Assembly (NCBI GenBank): GCA_020152595.1
Contig: JAIGNY010004394.1
Span: forward strand, 62,001-126,000
From: Chiridota heheva
Taxonomy: Eukaryota > Echinodermata > Holothuroidea > Apodida > Chiridotidae
Reading direction: 5' to 3'
Length of the DNA: 64,000 nt
Both the position numbers and the translations under genes were made by a program. Under the pieces are notes generated by a model that was not told the origin of the DNA, ran no database searches, and saw only the letters and a program-made list of their open reading frames with translations. Of the stretch, positions 60,001 to 64,000 are shown piece by piece. Each line of letters starts with the position of its first letter. The stretch's first letter is position 1.

Positions 60001-61444
60001 AATGGCAAAGGAATTGGGGAGGATTTTCACTTCGTTTCTGATTTCTACAAAGACGACATTGACTCAAGTCAACTCAGAGTCCAGCTGGAAACGCTGGGTC
60101 ACACATGTAAACCGTCTGAATGTACCAGTGTCAGTGTGTATTCGCTTCCTGATATAGTGAAGTATATGAAGTCTTTAGATTTCGGTACGAAATTGCTTCT
60201 ATCTGAAGTGTGCATTTTGCTTAAACTTGTACTTGTCATGCCAGCTACAAACGCGGTAAGCGAACGTTCTTTCAGCGCTCTGAAACGCATTAAGACGTAC
60301 ATGCGAGCCACCATGAAACAGAAACGACTGAACCATCTACTTGTCCTCCATGTCCACAAAGACACGACAGATAGCTTGGATCTGACGAAAATAGCAAGTG
60401 AATTTGCCGACACTGCTCACCGTCGTGCAGTCTTTGGATCATTTCTCCAAGCCGGCAAATAGTCGAATACAGGAATAGGCCTATAGTCTCGTCACTCTCG
60501 TGTCCTTGAATTCAGTGAAACTTTTGTATAGATTACGAAATATTATCCTATAAGACTATCAGTTTATCATTTTAGTTTTTTTTGTTAAAAACAAGCTTAC
60601 TTAATTCCATAATTGATCTGAAAAATTATCTTAATATTTTGTTGGACTTTCTGTTTTGTTGTTGCCATCGATACTTTGGATAGATTACTAAGATCAGACT
60701 GAAGTTGATGTGACAACAAACAAGTTTCAACAGTTCAAGTTGATTTATATATGATATATTTTGAGAATAACCTCCCCCTCCCCATATTTTGAAAAATGAC
60801 AGGGCAAAGTTCACGGATTAACACATCTGATAATAGCATGAAAAAAGGGATATGGAGCTCAAATTTACGAATCCCCTCCCCTCCCACCCGCCACAAAAAA
60901 TGGTGGTTTAGATGTGAGTGTCGGCAAGGATATGGTCTCTACACCCCTCCATAAGTGAAAAAATTATATGTATACGTTCAGACGTTTTCGGGGTTAAGAA
61001 AATTAAAGTCAGAAGTGTGAAGTTGTATTTCTTTATGATTTTGCCCAAACGTATTTTGCCTTCAGAACTAGGGTCAGTTGACTCGTTAAATTGTGCTTTT
61101 TGAAAGAATAGAAATTACTGTTATCTGGTGATGTATGATTATGATAAACATGTTCTGTATGAAAATATACTTTGACAGTTTGAAGAAACGTGGTTGGCAT
61201 AATTTTGTGTAAAGTCGGAACGATCCATTTTATGACAAAACAGATAGACCTATTCACATATTCGTCCAAAATAGAGGATGTTTAAATACAGCTTGCAAGA
61301 CCTGGGAAGTGTCATTTCTGGCAATCTAGAGGTACCTTTTTTCCCAAAAACAAAATTCCACGCTACGCGCCAACCCATGCTGGCGCTCCGCTTAGATAGT
61401 ATCAACGTCGCCGCACCACTAAAACAAACGGTGCTACGGGCCTG
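57075..61444 (+). mobile_element. Near-intact hAT transposon (ZMYM1-like/TTF-finger type), 4370 bp
   Basis: The ends are perfect 13-bp inverted repeats: CAGGCCCGTAGCA at 57075 and its complement ending at 61444. They are flanked by an identical 8-bp target duplication, TCTAATAC (57067-57074 and 61445-61452), the hAT hallmark. The element lies inside a 44-bp satellite; removing it and one TSD restores a satellite unit. Just inside the left end is a perfect 20-bp palindrome (57100-57119, GGTGCGGCGATCGCCGCACC). A CGCCGCACCA motif recurs near both ends and may be a transposase-binding site. It encodes one transposase on the plus strand with a single stop codon. The exact TSD and TIRs indicate a young insertion. 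Confidence 0.95.
57657..60462 (+). pseudogene. hAT transposase, zinc finger MYM-type 1-like, one in-frame stop
   Basis: Exon 1 is 57657-58286 (210 codons). A 625-bp GT-AG intron follows (58287-58911). Exon 2 is 58912-60462 and keeps one frame except for TAA at 59860-59862; the full reading would be about 725 residues. A TTF-type zinc finger sits near residues 45-105 (Cys58, Cys61, His99, His105 as likely ligands). The catalytic core shows MVDETPD (Asp230) and GQCYDGAAAM (Asp296), then a GHALNLA motif and CPTRWTLRADAL. The C-terminal hAT dimerisation region has PATNAVSERSFSALKR, with Glu661 the likely third acidic residue. The stop separates the N-terminal and core part from this end, so the copy should not make full-length enzyme unless the codon is read through or polymorphic. 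Many animal gene sets label such proteins ZMYM1-like. Family call is firm. Confidence 0.93.
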
Positions 61445-61520
61445 TCTAATACAGTCTGTATACTAGACTAAACCAACAGTAGAAGTCATCTTGTACAGTC
61501 TGTATACTAGACTAAACCAA
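61445..61520. repeat. 44-bp satellite array, right remnant
   Basis: After the hAT element's right end and duplicated TCTAATAC, the same 44-bp unit resumes for about 1.7 copies and ends at 61520. It shows that the transposon entered a pre-existing array near its right boundary. Confidence 0.95.
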
Positions 61521-63063
61521 GGTGAAAATTCTGGTTGCCCAGTGCATCATTATGTTCACTGGACAATCCAAATGGTCGCCCAGTTAGTAACTAATTGAAA
61601 ACCATGCACATTCCTAAACTGTTTACCCATTTTCTACTCATAAACGTAGGGAAGCGTGCGAACCCCTCCTCATTATTTTCCCTGTGCCCCAGTGTTTTCC
61701 CTGTGCCCCAGTAACAAATTCTGGGGTCGTCACTTAGAAACAAAACAATTCGAATTATGCGATTTATCTTAATAGGGACACTCATTACCTTAGCACATGG
61801 TGGTGATACTCTATGAGTGGTATGCAATGGTTTTCATTCTCAGGTTTCAGCACTTTCCCTGACGTCTTGACGCTCAGAATAGAACCATATCGAGTGAGAA
61901 GTCGAAGTACCGCCACACATCTTCCAAAACCTGTGCGTACTGCATAAGCAAATAACAGACGAATTACACATTAGTCTCCATTCATCAGTTCATAGACCTT
62001 CGTAGGGGGAACAGTCCCGTCAGCCCCTGCAGTGGATTACATTTCTTGCCAGTGGCGTATTCAAAGGGGAAACATAATCCCTTGATGTATTATCGTCATA
62101 CAGTTTTTTTTTTTTTTTTTTTTTTTAAATATTAGAATGTAAATCTGTATTTGTCAGACTGAATAATTGTAAATTGGATCAAAAACCTTTTATTTTAAAC
62201 CAAAAATCTAGTAACATTTTGGACCGTAACTTTTTAATGCTGCTCCAACAAATCTTCGAATAGATTTAAAATTGAAAAATATTTCCTTTTCTGTTTGTTT
62301 TTACCCTTATTGGCTTTTCATCGAGGGTTGCATGTGCCATGCATATGCAAATTTAACTTAATTTACCCTATACGCCACATCAAACAGTCCAATATAACTG
62401 ATTTCAATCTTTCAATCGGTCTTTGGACCCGTGTGATATGTAAGTAGCGTTCGAGGTCCCCTGATTTACGTATTTGTTCGGGTTCGTGGGGTTAAACCAG
62501 GCTACCCTTAGCACTCTTCGAGTGAGAAGGAATTGCTTACCTTTGTAGTGTAAATTAGTGGCCTCATGCAGGTCCTCGTGGTAAACGAATTGGTACCAAG
62601 ATCTGTGTGAGATGTCAAACATCTTATAACCAAGAAGAATTTCAAGACTGTAAGAAACCAAAGGAAAGAATGCCATAAATATAAGCTCGATTTTATTTTT
62701 TTGGAGGGCTCAACTCCATAAGAGACACATTTTATTAAGACGTTCAACGTATATCTTAGTTTAAAGTGGAAAGTGTTTGGCCCGAAGTTGTAGATTTTGG
62801 ACCAAACTTTAACACTTTCTGCCATAAACTTTGATTCAAAGTTGAGTATATGATTTAAGAGTTTTGGTCCAAAACTGAAGCCGTTTGGTCGAAAATTAAT
62901 GAAGTCAATACAAATACAAAATTTGTTTTCTATTATTCATTTCATATTTCAGTTTTATATTGATGACTTTGGCTTTTTTTGGATGGGGTATGGGGACAAG
63001 ACTATTCACTATAGTTCCCCCCTTCTGGGACGCCCTGATTACGAAATTTAAGAGTGAAAGAGT
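61521..63063. other. No recognised gene
   Basis: Contains an 18-bp duplication (TTTTCCCTGTGCCCCAGT, about 61676-61711), a poly-T run (62104-62126) and MITE scraps (CCAGTGGCGTATTC at 62050; about 62440-62510). Confidence 0.45.
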
Positions 63064-63234
63064 GGCGCCACTGAAACCTTATAGTCCTGGGGGTACGAAG
63101 AGAACTGAACGTTCAGGGACCCATAAACCAAACATATCGCAATGTCATTGCGCGGGCCCCATATCTCGATTTTTGCTCGGGCCCGTGGGGTTTACCCACC
63201 CTTCCAATCCCACCGTTATATTGTTACACCACTG
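63064..63234. mobile_element. MITE related to 2919-3076
   Basis: Shares CATATCGCAATGTCATTGCG, CGATTTTTGCTCGGGCCCGT, GGGGTTTACCCACCC and the end TTGTTACACCACTG. A second weak relative (TTCGAGGTCCCC, GTTCGTGGGGTTAA) lies at about 62440-62510. Confidence 0.7.
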
Positions 63235-64000
63235 GCCGTTAAACTAAGAACAAGACACTTTCATATCAGCCGTTGCAGAGACAATCAAATACGCACACAC
63301 GTTGAAATGGTTGTGGCGAAAAGGTATATTTTATAAAGAAAATACCTGTTATATTCATAGCATACAAATATTTTGGATTATCAAAAACGACCGTGACCTG
63401 GTCTTTAGTCAAGGTTCGCAACTTGAACAACGTTTTCCCTTTTTACAAATTTATCGAATATGATCGTATCAAGTTCGTGATTTGCCGTGACAGGCTCCGT
63501 AACTCTTGCGCAAACTCCATTTACAGATTTAGCAGTTAAGTGATTCTTAGGTCAATTTTGTTAAGTATATCACTGCTGATTCAAGCTTTTACCAGAGCTG
63601 CAAAATATTTGAAGTCCCCTGCTATTATGTTGCAACGGTCTGAATGAAGGGAATCTTACTGAAGCATGTATTTTAGAAGCTGGTGCATCTGTCTGTCTGT
63701 GCATGTATGCATTCTTAAGTGAAGATAACGGTTATTTTATTATTAGGCAAATCTTCACTGACACTAAGGCGCCGAAATAAGCATACCTACCTTATCATTC
63801 TGCCATTCATTATCTTCAAAGCAAAATAATCAATCTTTGCACGCAGTATACTTTTCAGCGATAGGGATTTTTACAATTGTCAGATCGATCAGATAGGTAG
63901 GCCAGATCTCATGGTCATGATCGTAGTTTTTAAGCTGTAATGAATGGTAAATGAGATTTCCCATTGGCCGTGTCCCCCTGCATATTTGTATATCTGTCTG
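63235..64000. other. No recognised feature
   Basis: AT-rich DNA to the window end with no supported exon or repeat. Confidence 0.4.

Overview
The window looks like an animal genome, most likely a marine invertebrate deuterostome. An echinoderm such as a sea cucumber would fit, but the species is not proven. The evidence is a split gene with consensus GT-AG introns encoding a clear KLHDC3 orthologue, tRNA-derived SINEs, Jockey-like non-LTR retrotransposon debris, hAT DNA transposons and MITEs, AT-rich low-coding DNA and many tandem satellites. There are no bacterial operons or CRISPR arrays.

Layout. 1-5.8 kb: a SINE at the left edge and nested hAT-like MITEs (probable composite 964-4040, MITE 2919-3076, MITE 5584-5760). 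6.3-8.2 kb: a tandem repeat of about 245 bp split by another insertion. 8.2-11.4 kb: nothing recognised. 11.4-11.8 kb: two phase-compatible exon-like segments of an unrecognised gene. 12105-13449: a hAT-derived non-autonomous element with perfect TIRs and TSD, keeping a BED zinc-finger fragment. 14.7-16.0 kb: rearranged LINE pieces. 16.3-30 kb: microsatellite, MITEs, a 700-bp polypyrimidine tract, a possible CpG-rich first exon (22615-22756), a repeat carrying four SOX-OCT-like composite sites (25.0-25.5 kb) and a LINE fragment.

34812-44059: the only well-supported host gene, KLHDC3. It has nine coding exons and 386 residues: six kelch repeats, then a BC-box and Cul2-box. It is predicted to be the substrate receptor of a CUL2 ubiquitin ligase that reads C-terminal glycine degrons. 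Its introns carry a SINE, other dispersed repeats and, in intron 8, a degraded LINE.

44.9-57 kb: a SINE, a 38-bp satellite, a 3.1-kb element bounded by perfect 20-bp inverted repeats (47123-50264), a foldback element, a second SINE type, another LINE and a 44-bp satellite. 57075-61444: a nearly intact hAT transposon inserted in that 44-bp satellite, with perfect 13-bp TIRs and an 8-bp TSD. Its intron-containing ZMYM1-like transposase has one in-frame stop. 61.5-64 kb: satellite remnant and MITE debris.

I found no clearly new multi-gene system. The points most worth checking are the young hAT insertion in the satellite, the SOX-OCT repeat, the C-terminal glycine of the C-degron receptor itself, and the 3.1-kb transposon of unknown superfamily.
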